From CAZSWR01 sp964610885 (GTDB lineage Bacteria > Bacteroidota > Ignavibacteria > Kapaibacteriales > UBA2268), in the NCBI GenBank assembly GCA_964610885.1, contig CAZSWR010000021.1:1-40719 (forward strand): a stretch of DNA of 40,719 bases. The letters run 5' to 3'. Below the pieces are notes generated by a model that saw nothing but the letters and a program-made list of their open reading frames with translations, did no database searches and was not told the DNA's origin. Every line of letters starts with the position of its first letter. Positions within the stretch are counted from its first letter, which is position 1. The translations under genes were made by a program, and so were the position numbers. Of the stretch, positions 26,601 to 33,726 are shown piece by piece.

Positions 26601-27713
26601 GCACTCGTTGCTAATGAAATCAAATACATTGACTCCCTTGTCGAAGTCGTTCTTCGATACGCCAAAGACTTCGAGCGCACGCTGGTTCGTGAGGAGCATA
26701 TTGCCCTCGAGGTCGATTTCGTAAACCATTTCCGGCAATAAGTCGATGAACTGCTGCTGCTCTTCCTGCAATTCAATAATCCGCAGTTCGGCTTCCTTCC
26801 GGAAGGTGATGTCGGAAGCAATGCCAATGAGTCTCAGGCCGGGGCTGTCTGAATCGGTTTGGTTCCCTTTGACCTCCAACCAAATCCATTCCCCCTCGGC
26901 GTTGAGCATACGGAACTCCGAAGACAGGATTCCAAATGGATTTTCCGCGAATGCCCTGTATTTCTCGATGAATTGGGTTGTGTCGTCGGGATGCACCTTC
27001 GACAGCCAAAAATCGATATTACTCTCGATGGAAAGCGGGTCGTAGAGTGTTATTTCATAAAACTTTTCGCTCAGGAAAAGGTCTTTCGATTCTGTATCGT
27101 ATTCCCAGGCAGCGTCGCCCACGGCGTTCAGCGCCTTTTCGATGCGTTTCTTTTCGGATTCAATTCTCTTTTTTTCTTTTTCTTGCTGGACGAAGAATTC
27201 ATTGATGGAATTCTTGAGCAATTGCATCATCACTCGGATGAATTCGTCGATCGAAGCGAGTCGTTCGCGAGTTATCACCGGCGCACCGTCGATCATTTCG
27301 AGGAATTCTGCTTCCTTCAGCCCGAGCGATTTGGCCCTGCGGCGGAAGAAACTCTTCTCGGTTTCCTCGCCCTCGATATGGAATCCACAAACAACGATAT
27401 AGTAATAGATTTCATTTTCGTAGAAAACCGGAGCCACGGCGTTCCACAATCCGTTCTCGCATTTGAACAGGCTAAGGCTTAGCCCTCCGTTGGTCTCGGG
27501 CGTGGGGCGCAAATTCGAAAGAATATGGGCAAGCATTGTGTCGGAATGCTCGTTATGGTAATTTATGCAAAATGAATTGGACATGGACGAAGCGATAACT
27601 TGAGTTTCCCTGTCGAAAACCATGCAAGGCAGCCCACTTTCGGCGTGGAACTTTTGGACAATGCCTTGGATTTTATTGTAATTAAGACTTTTATAAAGTA
27701 TTTCAGATTGCAT
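20622..27713 (-). CDS. Giant soluble PocR/PAS/GAF sensor histidine kinase, 2363 aa
   Basis: 2363 residues with no signal peptide or membrane helix. Domains by eye: a PocR-type ligand domain (about 10-168), six PAS domains (about 196-950), a second PocR domain (about 965-1140, with CLKVRTTEKGRSQCF and SPCLSCGFLDGGVPI), four PAS (about 1150-1655), a GAF (about 1655-1815), two PAS (about 1815-2065), a coiled coil and the kinase core. His2151 in MISHEYRTPLTV is the phosphoacceptor; NLLSNAVKYS, DEGIGI, FEPFHRG and GTGLGLSIV complete the ATP site. PocR domains are known to sense small hydrocarbon-type ligands such as diols. No receiver is attached. The nearest response regulator, at 31002, is on the other strand beyond two genes. 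Two PocR domains and about twelve PAS in one chain is far beyond usual kinase size. Confidence 0.93.
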   Translation of the reverse strand: MQSEILYKSLNYNKIQGIVQKFHAESGLPCMVFDRETQVIASSMSNSFCINYHNEHSDTMLAHILSNLRPTPETNGGLSLSLFKCENGLWNAVAPVFYENEIYYYIVVCGFHIEGEETEKSFFRRRAKSLGLKEAEFLEMIDGAPVITRERLASIDEFIRVMMQLLKNSINEFFVQQEKEKKRIESEKKRIEKALNAVGDAAWEYDTESKDLFLSEKFYEITLYDPLSIESNIDFWLSKVHPDDTTQFIEKYRAFAENPFGILSSEFRMLNAEGEWIWLEVKGNQTDSDSPGLRLIGIASDITFRKEAELRIIELQEEQQQFIDLLPEMVYEIDLEGNMLLTNQRALEVFGVSKNDFDKGVNVFDFISNECKKDAATNMQKVAQKGGIHSREYVGRKLDGTLFPVRIVSSPVIKNGATVGFRGTLVDLTEIKKNERKLIESESKYRSIFENAYEAVLVVFEGSFVDCNKKALELFGYSRTVLLEKNFISLSASASPDGKSISEALRQHVENTIAFGSTSFDWLFVRRDGVRFEAEVSFSRVVENQNEFIFTVIRDVTEKRKQDQEILDSQKTLQILFDKTGDGNLLIKDSLIIECSDQAAELLKYDSKADIIGKTPAELAPTKQPDGMPSVAKMLLMLDKTAREGNARFEWTIQLSTGEKSPIEVNLTLIRIKGENLIHAAWYNIKERKIAEQALRDNEEFLSLLLDTTPNCIYTVDSDRIIVQSNQAFKDAFSNAGQSPIGMNEDSFLGEHLADGNPEEFAKSADSMAETVFRLSNGELHWFKTIRKTLNSQSGHSWQYILMIDTSEERSALEALRVSQERFMMLAEKSPVSIISFDKYGIIQFINDYHIEKFSRGVVGKEFYMGKRITDIKSNLYSGINENLLDILKGETIDLKNVFVPEFMGGDPGWVNVRGVPVLRNGEVAGGIMIQEDITELKKAEEALKKNENKLKLRLDSIMSPGEDPEDFGLLDLVDINTLQQIQDNFALSSAVASVITDINGVPLTTPSNFSSVCLKVRTTEKGRSQCFKSDKYIGETAIATGRPVASPCLSCGFLDGGVPIIVAGRPVAIWMIGQTNAQVTNIDQIRKYAREIGYPEDDLAESYEEITFNMSEEQFNNVLGLLDIMSKEIALMGYNNLKLARTNASLRRAEETLQLSNDNLSVTLDSIGDAVIVTDADGKVTRMNPIAEALTEYSRDEAAGRPLLEVFQIFNALTGAPATNPVENVIQTGQIVGLANHTELVSKTGKRYQIADSAAPIKSNLGAVLGVVMVFRDVSKQYKQESLLRKSEQRLLLAQAVAHVGNIEIDFTNRVVSASDEAYRIGGFEKTGNTIPFDELLSFIPDSEMATFENNLLLQKSGDVDFHMGIRKKSDNSPRILRVVGILTDDETGHRFVGTIQDVTEKRSAEVALVESQRMLSTLMANLPGVAYRSRIDENRTMEFVSSGCIPVSGYSPADLTLGMTINWADIIHPEDRKNVLDVINHSASDFSTLKLFYRIITAQNEEKWIWEQGQVVSDSSGAPAAIEGFMTDITERLRTEEALRANEEKYRSIFELSPESILLVDPDGYILEHNDKIREWLQYEEEFVGSNVLDLPFVDKPNLIKMRQIFAQRNEGHTIPHYEIGFKAKNGKTISGWVMGTPIRDDDGNIIRYLFMVSDITDRRKSMLLQEIVYEIATATNTSEDLDELSAAIQSNLSKIIDTRNFFIAFYEKETDTITLPFYADEEDPDRTFPAGKTLTSYVIKNDISARLTQNDIEQLKTEGKVESFGVPAKVWLGVPLKIRDNVIGAVVVQNYESEDALSENDLKILGYISEQIAIALERKRIEQLLRQSELQYRTLTERLPVAVYRSTRDGRIIYVNPSFARILGYSSPEEVYKMSPGDIIVGERDTDKLLEAWRYSPAGIVSQELQLRTKTGHIIWVRDTFTIVLNDDGDIDYFDGVNEDITEAKMATEALRESERNLAEAQRIAHVGSWNLSLINQQLVWSDEIYRIYGLTKFDFPDCQQAFWKLLHKKDVALVRDAISRAIETKEPYTLDYRINRKDGSIRHVHFQGEIITDKDGAPISINGTMQDITERKQAEEQIRRLNNELEQRVIERTMQLENALEELKYENEERKRTQEELYEAKENIALALEKEKELGELKTRFMSMISHEYRTPLTVILNSTYIIEKLYEGSRREDFNDFLDKIRVAIKGMTSLLEEVLLIGKSEAGKLTLVQSELDVVGLWKRIIDEIKMADKEGHQIEFSSNADSCIARADEKLLRQVMTNLLSNAVKYSDKGTNIKVSFLTRKSEYSFTVKDEGIGIAAEDKKMLFEPFHRGKNISTKQGTGLGLSIVKRCLDALGGDIKVKSQLGEGTTFAVKIPKN

Positions 27714-27889
27714 AAATTTCTCCGTGCGATTTGCGTTCTCGCATTATATTATTATAATTTAAGAAATATTATTATACATTCAAAGGAATATTATTAACAA
27801 CAAATAAATACTAGCACAGTTTTTTCTTTATTTTTTAGATCAAAATTCATAAGTTACATTTTGTTTATTATCAAATCGATGAGGAGAAA

Positions 27890-28360
27890 ATGGCAAGAAT
27901 AATCGAAGGAACATTCAATGCAGAAGGGAAGACTTTCGCAATCGCGGTGGCCCGTTGGAATCAATTCGTCGTCGGGCGTTTGCTCGAGGGCGCGCTAGAC
28001 GCTCTGCGGAGGAATGGCGCTTCCGACGATGCAATCACCATCGTCTATACGCCGGGCGCATTCGAGATCCCGCTTGCCGTGCAGAAACTTGCCGAAAGCA
28101 AAATGTACGATGCCGTTATCGCGCTTGGCGCGGTGATTCGCGGCTCCACTCCCCATTTCGATTACATAGCCGCAGAGGTTACCAAAGGCATCGCCCACGT
28201 CGGGCTTTCGACCGGCGTGCCATGCGTTTTCGGCGTACTGACGACCGACAACGTGGAGCAGGCCATCGAACGCTCCGGCAGCAAAGCTGGGAACAAAGGT
28301 TTCGAGGCCGCTACAGTCGCCATCGAAATGGCTTCGCTTCTGGACAATTTAAAACTTTAA
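27890..28360 (+). CDS. ribH: 6,7-dimethyl-8-ribityllumazine synthase
   Basis: A 156-residue lumazine synthase, the penultimate step of riboflavin synthesis. It condenses the ribityl-aminouracil with dihydroxybutanone phosphate in an icosahedral or pentameric assembly. Motifs are GAFEIP at 56-61, AVIRGSTPHFDY at 81-92 with catalytic His89, and GVLTTDN...ERSGSKAGNKG. The start ATG has a strong GAGGAG ribosome site three bases upstream (27881-27886), which is unusual in this window. No FMN riboswitch or other rib gene is adjacent. The 176 bases shared with the divergent kinase are A+T-rich with no clear promoter. Confidence 0.96.
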   Translation: MARIIEGTFNAEGKTFAIAVARWNQFVVGRLLEGALDALRRNGASDDAITIVYTPGAFEIPLAVQKLAESKMYDAVIALGAVIRGSTPHFDYIAAEVTKGIAHVGLSTGVPCVFGVLTTDNVEQAIERSGSKAGNKGFEAATVAIEMASLLDNLKL

Positions 28361-28517
28361 TCGAAACCTGCGGGGCGGTGGCTTCGCTCGCATCCGATGG
28401 TTGCCGGATTCTTAACGATTGAGTTGTCGTGTATTATTAACAATTAATGCGATAGGCCAAAGATTTGAGTAATTCTTACCGTTTGTTGTTTTTGATAACT
28501 TCCGCAAAAGGGAAAAG

Positions 28518-30773
28518 ATGATTGACTCCACAAAGCATTCCTTACTGATTCGTATTGCGATGTTCGTTTTTGCCGTTTCGATGGCGGCAATCAGCCTCGA
28601 GGCGCAGGTTTATGTGCACGATTGGAAAACACACGGTTCCTTTATTCAAATCAATCAAATGACTTACGATTCGCACTATCGCGTGTGGTTCGCTTGCGAC
28701 GGCGGCGCCATGATGTACGACCCGGCGGATTCGTCGTTCACGAAATACGACAACATCGGGCACCTTTCGGCCATCGGGCTGATTTCGTGCGCTGCCAATA
28801 CCGCCGCAAAAGAAATCTATTTCGGCGCGAAGGACGGCACCATCGAGATCATTAGCGAGGACGGCGTTTGCAGCCACATCACCGACATCAAAGCTGCCGG
28901 TTTCGCCGATCCATCCGTGAATTCAATCACTTTTCGCGACACGCTCGCATACATTGCCGGTGGCTTCGGCGTGGCCACTTTCGATACGCGCAAGCGAATC
29001 TTTGTGGAAACGGCTACCAAACTTGGCTCTTTCAGCCCGTACACGCCCGTTAATAGCGTCAGGATATTCGGTTCGTCCATCTACGCGGCCACTCGGAGCG
29101 GCTTGGTCTCCGCCGAGATTACTTCGCCGCTTGCCAATCCAGCCTCTTGGACGAATTACAAATACGCATCGGCGTACAACCCGCAGTCCACAGTGGACGC
29201 ATATTTGTTCAAGGATTCTTTGTATATAATCGAGGATACGACGCTCTTAGTACTTCGGAATGGATTCTTTTTCCCAATAAAAACATACGTTGGGTATTCA
29301 GACTTTGCTGGATTCGACGTTTACAACGGAAGACTTGTTTTCAACAATCAATTCTTCTACTTCTCTGCCACGGACGATTACGAATACGGATACGATTGGA
29401 AACTCATCAACAAGAGCCGTGTGGTTCATTACCCCGACCGGGATGTGCTATACTCTGAATTCGTTGACAACGGGATATTCATTACCGATGGTAACTCGGT
29501 GGTGAATAAAACATATCCTTCGCCGAAATGGAGTTCGTTCTCCAATGTCTCTGTGGACAATTCGGGACGGGCCTGGACGGCTTCGGGAAGCAATTTTATG
29601 GTGCTAAACCCACAGAATGGCACCTGGCAGCATTTCAAGTTCAGCAATGGGCTTTTGGGCGACCAAAAAAGAGTAGCTTTCTCTCCGAGCAATCAGATAG
29701 TCTCATCGACTTGGGGCCAGGGTTTGTTCATTTCAGAGGAAAAGGGCGACACCTTAGCATCGGTGCAATACAACGAGAAAAATTCAACTCTTATCGGTAT
29801 TCCCACCTCTTCCAGCTGGGTTGTCGTTGGCGAAGCTGCCTACGACCGTAACGGAGTGCTCTGGACGGTGAACAACAACATACAAACCGATGGCTACGGC
29901 CTCGTCGCCATGGACAAAAGCGGCAATTTCTATTCATTCGAAGGACTCGAGTCGCCTGCTATCAAATACTACTACGCAATGGCAATCGACCAGTCCGGGA
30001 CAAAATGGATGGGTTCGATTCAAAATGGCGGCTCGATGGCTTACTATAACGAAAATTATACTTTAAATAAAAAAACTGACGATTACTACGGCGTGCTGAG
30101 CACATCGGCCCTCGCGCCGAACAGCATTGTCCAATCGATTGCCGTTGACCACTCCGGTTATGTGTGGTTTGGCGCTCCGACCGGCGCTTCGTGCTTGATT
30201 AATCCGCAGTTTTTCCGCTACAAACAATCTCCGATTATCCGGAAGATCAACCTGATGACCGGCCAGTGCGTGAACGCTGTCATGGTGGACGTTACAGACA
30301 ATAAATGGTTCGCTACGAACAGTGGCATTTGGGTGCTGAACCCTGACGGTTCGGAACTGCTGCTGCACCTGACGGCCGAGAACTCGCCGCTAATTTCCAA
30401 CCAAGTGCTTTCAATCGCTCAGGACAAGGCATCCGGCCGTGTGTTTGCAGGTACGAGTTACGGCCTTAGCGAAATGTCGACCACATCAATTTTGCCGAAA
30501 GCCGAATATGATATCGTCTGTTCGCCCCAACCCTTCGTCCCATCGCGGGACGCAACGCTGATCATCGACGGATTGGCCGAAAGCTCGCAAGTGCGAATCC
30601 TCACCGTGGACGGCGAATTGGTTCGCGCCATCGAGACGCAAAGCCGATCGATCACTTGGGACGGCCGCGACGAAAACGGAAACGAAGCAGCCTCGGGCGT
30701 GTATATCATTGTCGCTTCCTCGTCATCCACCAAGGAAAAGGGCGTCGGCAAAATTGCTTTGGTTCGCAAATAG
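28518..30773 (+). CDS. Secreted two-component-propeller protein with C-terminal FlgD-like domain
   Basis: A 751-residue exported protein with a signal peptide (hydrophobic 9-26, probable cleavage near LEAQ at 27-30). The body has repeated beta-propeller blades of the two-component-regulator type, seen as VWFACDGGAMMYDP, IYFGAKDGTIEI, IYAATRSGLVSA, VWFGAPTGAS, KWFATNSGIWVLNPDGS and VFAGTSYGLSEM. The end (about 665-751) is FlgD/sorting-like: QPFVPSRDATLIIDGL, ITWDGRDENGNEAASGVYIIVA, ending KIALVRK. In Bacteroidota such tails often direct type IX secretion or surface attachment. There is no membrane helix or kinase part, unlike hybrid regulators that use the same propeller. A purine-rich AAAGGGAAAAG precedes the ATG. 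The 157-base gap after ribH shows no clear promoter or terminator. Confidence 0.85.
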   Translation: MIDSTKHSLLIRIAMFVFAVSMAAISLEAQVYVHDWKTHGSFIQINQMTYDSHYRVWFACDGGAMMYDPADSSFTKYDNIGHLSAIGLISCAANTAAKEIYFGAKDGTIEIISEDGVCSHITDIKAAGFADPSVNSITFRDTLAYIAGGFGVATFDTRKRIFVETATKLGSFSPYTPVNSVRIFGSSIYAATRSGLVSAEITSPLANPASWTNYKYASAYNPQSTVDAYLFKDSLYIIEDTTLLVLRNGFFFPIKTYVGYSDFAGFDVYNGRLVFNNQFFYFSATDDYEYGYDWKLINKSRVVHYPDRDVLYSEFVDNGIFITDGNSVVNKTYPSPKWSSFSNVSVDNSGRAWTASGSNFMVLNPQNGTWQHFKFSNGLLGDQKRVAFSPSNQIVSSTWGQGLFISEEKGDTLASVQYNEKNSTLIGIPTSSSWVVVGEAAYDRNGVLWTVNNNIQTDGYGLVAMDKSGNFYSFEGLESPAIKYYYAMAIDQSGTKWMGSIQNGGSMAYYNENYTLNKKTDDYYGVLSTSALAPNSIVQSIAVDHSGYVWFGAPTGASCLINPQFFRYKQSPIIRKINLMTGQCVNAVMVDVTDNKWFATNSGIWVLNPDGSELLLHLTAENSPLISNQVLSIAQDKASGRVFAGTSYGLSEMSTTSILPKAEYDIVCSPQPFVPSRDATLIIDGLAESSQVRILTVDGELVRAIETQSRSITWDGRDENGNEAASGVYIIVASSSSTKEKGVGKIALVRK

Positions 30774-30850
30774 GCCCGAGCAGTGTGTTGGAATAGTGCA
30801 AGATTTGCAACAATTGGTTATAACTCATTGAAATATCGACAAATCCCCCC

Positions 30851-30870
30851 AGCCCCCTTCAAATGGGGCT
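30851..30870. repeat. Hairpin AGCCCC/GGGGCT in C-rich repeat
   Basis: AGCCCC (30851-30856) pairs with GGGGCT (30865-30870), preceded by ATCCCCCC. It lies 78 bases after the propeller gene stop. It may help termination but lacks a T tract, and looks like an intergenic repeat. Confidence 0.4.
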
Positions 30871-30926
30871 AAAGAAAGGATTGTGCGATTAACATTGATA
30901 ATATTCGATATATGGCTTGGATCGAA

Positions 30927-30946
30927 CCCACGGGTTAACCCGTGGG
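30927..30946. repeat. Perfect 20-bp palindrome upstream of the response regulator
   Basis: CCCACGGGTTAACCCGTGGG is a perfect palindrome with no loop, 55 bases upstream of the regulator ATG. It is placed like an operator for a dimeric regulator, but could equally be another intergenic repeat. No sigma-54 -24/-12 site is visible nearby. Confidence 0.6.
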
Positions 30947-31001
30947 ATGGCTAATTCAATAGGCAGCGCCCAGCCATTGCCGCAAGAAATATTTAAGACA
31001 A

Positions 31002-32381
31002 ATGCAAGATTACAGAATACTATTGGTGGACGACGAAGAAACCCAGCGCGAGTCTTTGCGCGGCTTCCTCGAGAAAAAGGGATACGCCGTCGTGCCAGCC
31101 GCCTCGGGTGCGGCCGCAATCGGCAAATTGAAACAATCCGATTTCGATTTAATTATCACCGACTACCAAATGCCCGGGATGACCGGCGCGCAGTTGCTCG
31201 ACGAGGCCAAATCGATTAATCCTTCGGTTCCGGTTATCGTTATGACTGCATTCGGCACGGTGGAATCCGCCGTCGCCATTATGAAACAGGGAGCATTCGA
31301 TTTCTTGCAGAAACCGATCGACCTCGAGGAACTGCTTGTGCTGATCGAAAGGGCCGAGGAACGCTCCACGCTGATTCGCGAAAACAAACAGCTACGGCAA
31401 CAATTGGCCGAACGCTTCCGCTTTGATGGAATCGTTTCGGCAAGTGGCGAAATGGAACAAGCGCTGAACATGGCAGCCCGAGTGGCCCGCTCCAAGGCGT
31501 CCGTACTAATTCGCGGCGAAAGCGGAACCGGCAAGGAATTGGTCGCCAAGGCCATTCACTACGCCAGCGACCGCAGCGACAAGCCTTTCGTCGTCGTGAA
31601 TTGCGCGGCAATGCCGGAAACTCTGTTCGAGAGCGAACTTTTCGGCCACGAGAAGGGCGCCTTCACCGGGGCGGACAAACCGCGAGCCGGTAAGTTTGAA
31701 CAGGCCCACGGCGGCACTCTGTTCATAGACGAGGTGGGAGACATTCCGATGCCCGTCCAGGTCAAACTGCTTCGCGCGGTCCAGTTCGGATCGATCGAAA
31801 GGCTCGGCAGCAACAAAACAATATCGACCGACGTCAGGATTATTACCGCAACGAACCGAAATTTGGAAAAAATGATTGAAACCGGCGAGTTCCGCGAGGA
31901 TTTGTTCTATAGGTTCAATGTGGTGGCCGTGCACCTGCCGCCACTGCGCGCCCGGAAGTCCGACATCCCGATTCTCGTTGACTTTTTCCTGAAGAAATAT
32001 GCCGGCCAGTCCGCCGAACCGATCGAAGGGGTGTCCCGCGAGGCAATGGACGCGCTCATCAAATACCACTTCCCCGGCAACGTGCGCGAATTGGAAAACA
32101 TTATCCAAAGGGCTGCAGTTTTGGCTCGGAAAAGCATTATTACAACGAAGGACCTGCCTTCGCATGTATGGGCGGCCGCCGAACAGCCGACGGACGTCGC
32201 CGACGGTTTGCCGAGCGGACTTAATGACGCCGTCGAGCAATTGGAGCGCAAGATGATTGGCAGCGCGCTCGCCGAGGCCTCTGGGAATCAGTCTAGGGCA
32301 GCCGAATTGCTTGGAATTAACGAGCGGACGCTCCGCTACAAAATGTCGAAATACGGTATTTCCTTGGCTAATAGGTCGTAG
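31002..32381 (+). CDS. NtrC-family sigma-54-dependent response regulator
   Basis: A 459-residue three-domain regulator. The receiver (1-120) has Asp10/Asp11, phosphoacceptor Asp54 and Lys105 in QKP. The AAA+ domain has Walker A GESGTGKE at 172-179 and the sigma-54-contact loop GAFTGA at 219-224, then FIDEVG and the R-finger region. The C-terminal Fis-type helix-turn-helix is GNQSRAAELLGINERTLRYKM. Phosphorylation would drive RpoN-dependent transcription, so the genome should encode sigma-54. No kinase is adjacent on this strand; the giant kinase at 20622-27713 is the nearest candidate partner but lies across ribH and the propeller gene. It is an orphan regulator by position. Confidence 0.95.
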   Translation: MQDYRILLVDDEETQRESLRGFLEKKGYAVVPAASGAAAIGKLKQSDFDLIITDYQMPGMTGAQLLDEAKSINPSVPVIVMTAFGTVESAVAIMKQGAFDFLQKPIDLEELLVLIERAEERSTLIRENKQLRQQLAERFRFDGIVSASGEMEQALNMAARVARSKASVLIRGESGTGKELVAKAIHYASDRSDKPFVVVNCAAMPETLFESELFGHEKGAFTGADKPRAGKFEQAHGGTLFIDEVGDIPMPVQVKLLRAVQFGSIERLGSNKTISTDVRIITATNRNLEKMIETGEFREDLFYRFNVVAVHLPPLRARKSDIPILVDFFLKKYAGQSAEPIEGVSREAMDALIKYHFPGNVRELENIIQRAAVLARKSIITTKDLPSHVWAAAEQPTDVADGLPSGLNDAVEQLERKMIGSALAEASGNQSRAAELLGINERTLRYKMSKYGISLANRS

Positions 32382-32467
32382 AAAACAAACTTTGCCCCAT
32401 CCCACGGTTTGAATCGATGATTATTTGTAGCAAGGGGTTGTCTCAAAAGCCCGAAAAACTGTATTTT

Positions 32468-32551
32468 TGTCATGTTGAACGAAGTGAAACATCCATATAT
32501 TGCAAGGACTAACGAATAACAATGGATTCTTCACTTCGCTTGAGAATGACA
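32468..32551. repeat. Inverted pair of 27-28-bp repeat elements
   Basis: TGTCATGTTGAACGAAGTGA starts the left arm (32468-32494). A near copy in the opposite orientation (GGATTC...GAATGACA) ends at 32551, with a 29-base spacer. A third, diverged element is at 9499-9525. The arrangement looks like a small non-coding element with terminal inverted repeats. Confidence 0.55.
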
Positions 32552-32601
32552 CTTTTGACACAGTCCCTACATTTTGTAATCAAATTTATCCCAAAAAGTT
32601 C

Positions 32602-32752
32602 GTTGGAAAAGCCCTCAATCCTCAAATCCCTTTCTCCCAAAGGGCGACGAGGGACTTTCATAAAAAAACGTTTTCTACTCCCTTCTACCGTCGGGAGAAG
32701 GGCTGGGGATGAGGGTATAGAATGTATTTCATATTTTCAATGAATAATTCAG
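32602..32752. repeat. 150-bp dispersed double-hairpin repeat, copy 3
   Basis: Third copy, in the same orientation as the other two. It shares the CCCTCAATC lead of copy 1, both hairpins (32628-32643 region and 32679-32702), GGGGATGAGGGTATAG, and the ATGTATTTCAT tail also present in copy 1. It lies in a 674-base gap that otherwise holds only repeats and no gene. Confidence 0.8.
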
Positions 32753-32774
32753 GTTAAAATCAAAATGTTTTTTT

Positions 32775-32897
32775 ACCGCATAGCGGTTGTTAAATATTAT
32801 TCTGGATGAAACAACAAAACATATACAACATTCGCTACGCGAAATCTTGTCAAAAATAATTCGAACATCAACTACAATACAACAACCGCTACGCGGT
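32775..32897. repeat. Array of three covarying RTA-triloop mini-hairpins
   Basis: 13-base hairpins start at 32775, 32831 and 32885 (spacing 56 and 54). Read in their own orientation (+, -, -) they are ACCGC-ATA-GCGGT, TTCGC-GTA-GCGAA and ACCGC-GTA-GCGGT. Each is followed by TGTT and an A+T stretch (TGTTAAATATTAT, TGTTGTATATGTT, TGTTGTATTGTAG). The outer stem pairs differ between copies but remain complementary. The remaining sequence to 33055 shows no gene. Confidence 0.72.
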
Positions 32898-33055
32898 AAA
32901 TAATATTACAACTTGCTCAAAATAGTATTTGGTATTGTACCCACACAAAACGGTATAGGATCAGATTAGTTGTACAAGAGATGTCATCAAATTTCTTGTC
33001 ATTTAGCCCGAGATTCAAACCCACACAAAGCGTTATTGAACATATACAATTTATC

Positions 33056-33649
33056 TCACCGCATCGGCGCGATTTCACCTTCGTCTATTTCGTGGAATTC
33101 CATACCGGTAATCTGTGCGTATGTTTTTCCAATCGATTCGATGATGATGTATTCGGAGTCCAGCATATCGGTGCGCCCGCTCCAGACTGTGTCGCACTCG
33201 ATAACGATATTGCAGACGTGATTATAATTGTGGATTCGCACTTTCTGAAGCTCGCCCGGCACGGCTTTGATTTCATTCTTCATAGCGATGAGTTTGCCAT
33301 TTTCCTTCACTTCGGTGCCGCCGCTTGTGAAATCGCAAGTGATCGAAGGCCGCTCGTAATACTTGTATTTGCCAGTCCGCAGAGCGAACCTGACGCCACT
33401 GCCCTGTTGCAAGCGCATGTCGAATTCGGAGAAGAATTCCGTTACGCCCTCCATCCGAAGCGACACGATGCCGCCCGGGCGCAAAACGAAGGCATTGTCG
33501 TGAGTTTGCTCCACGCTGTCGATCGCGCCAAGTATTTCGCCCTCGATTTGGTAGGAAAAGCCTCTGTACAGATAGAACTTCTCGGAGGCGCAACCGCCGG
33601 CAAGCAATGCAACTGCTAAAAGTATATATAAAATATTGATTTTTTTCAT
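33056..33649 (-). CDS. Hypothetical lipoprotein, probable jelly-roll fold
   Basis: A 197-residue protein with a lipoprotein signal (MKKINILYILLAVALLAGGC, Cys20). The mature part alternates short beta strands: EFFSEFDMRLQQGSGVRFALRT, ENGKLIAMKNEIKAVPGELQKVRIHNY and a closing ITGMEFHEID. This pattern recalls the concanavalin-like sandwich of DUF1080/3-keto-disaccharide hydrolase-like proteins, but no catalytic residue can be assigned, so it stays hypothetical. It lies 77 bases downstream of another lipoprotein gene on the same strand and is the last gene of the minus-strand envelope run. Confidence 0.65.
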   Translation of the reverse strand: MKKINILYILLAVALLAGGCASEKFYLYRGFSYQIEGEILGAIDSVEQTHDNAFVLRPGGIVSLRMEGVTEFFSEFDMRLQQGSGVRFALRTGKYKYYERPSITCDFTSGGTEVKENGKLIAMKNEIKAVPGELQKVRIHNYNHVCNIVIECDTVWSGRTDMLDSEYIIIESIGKTYAQITGMEFHEIDEGEIAPMR

Positions 33650-33726
33650 ATCAATGGCTCCGAATTGAATTTTTGTTTATCATTTCACGGCCCACAAGGT
33701 AGCGCGGCCAAGCAATAAGCCCGACA

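Noticed and set aside
27714..27889. FMN riboswitch upstream of ribH
   Set aside because: The A+T-rich 176-base gap has none of the conserved FMN-element segments.
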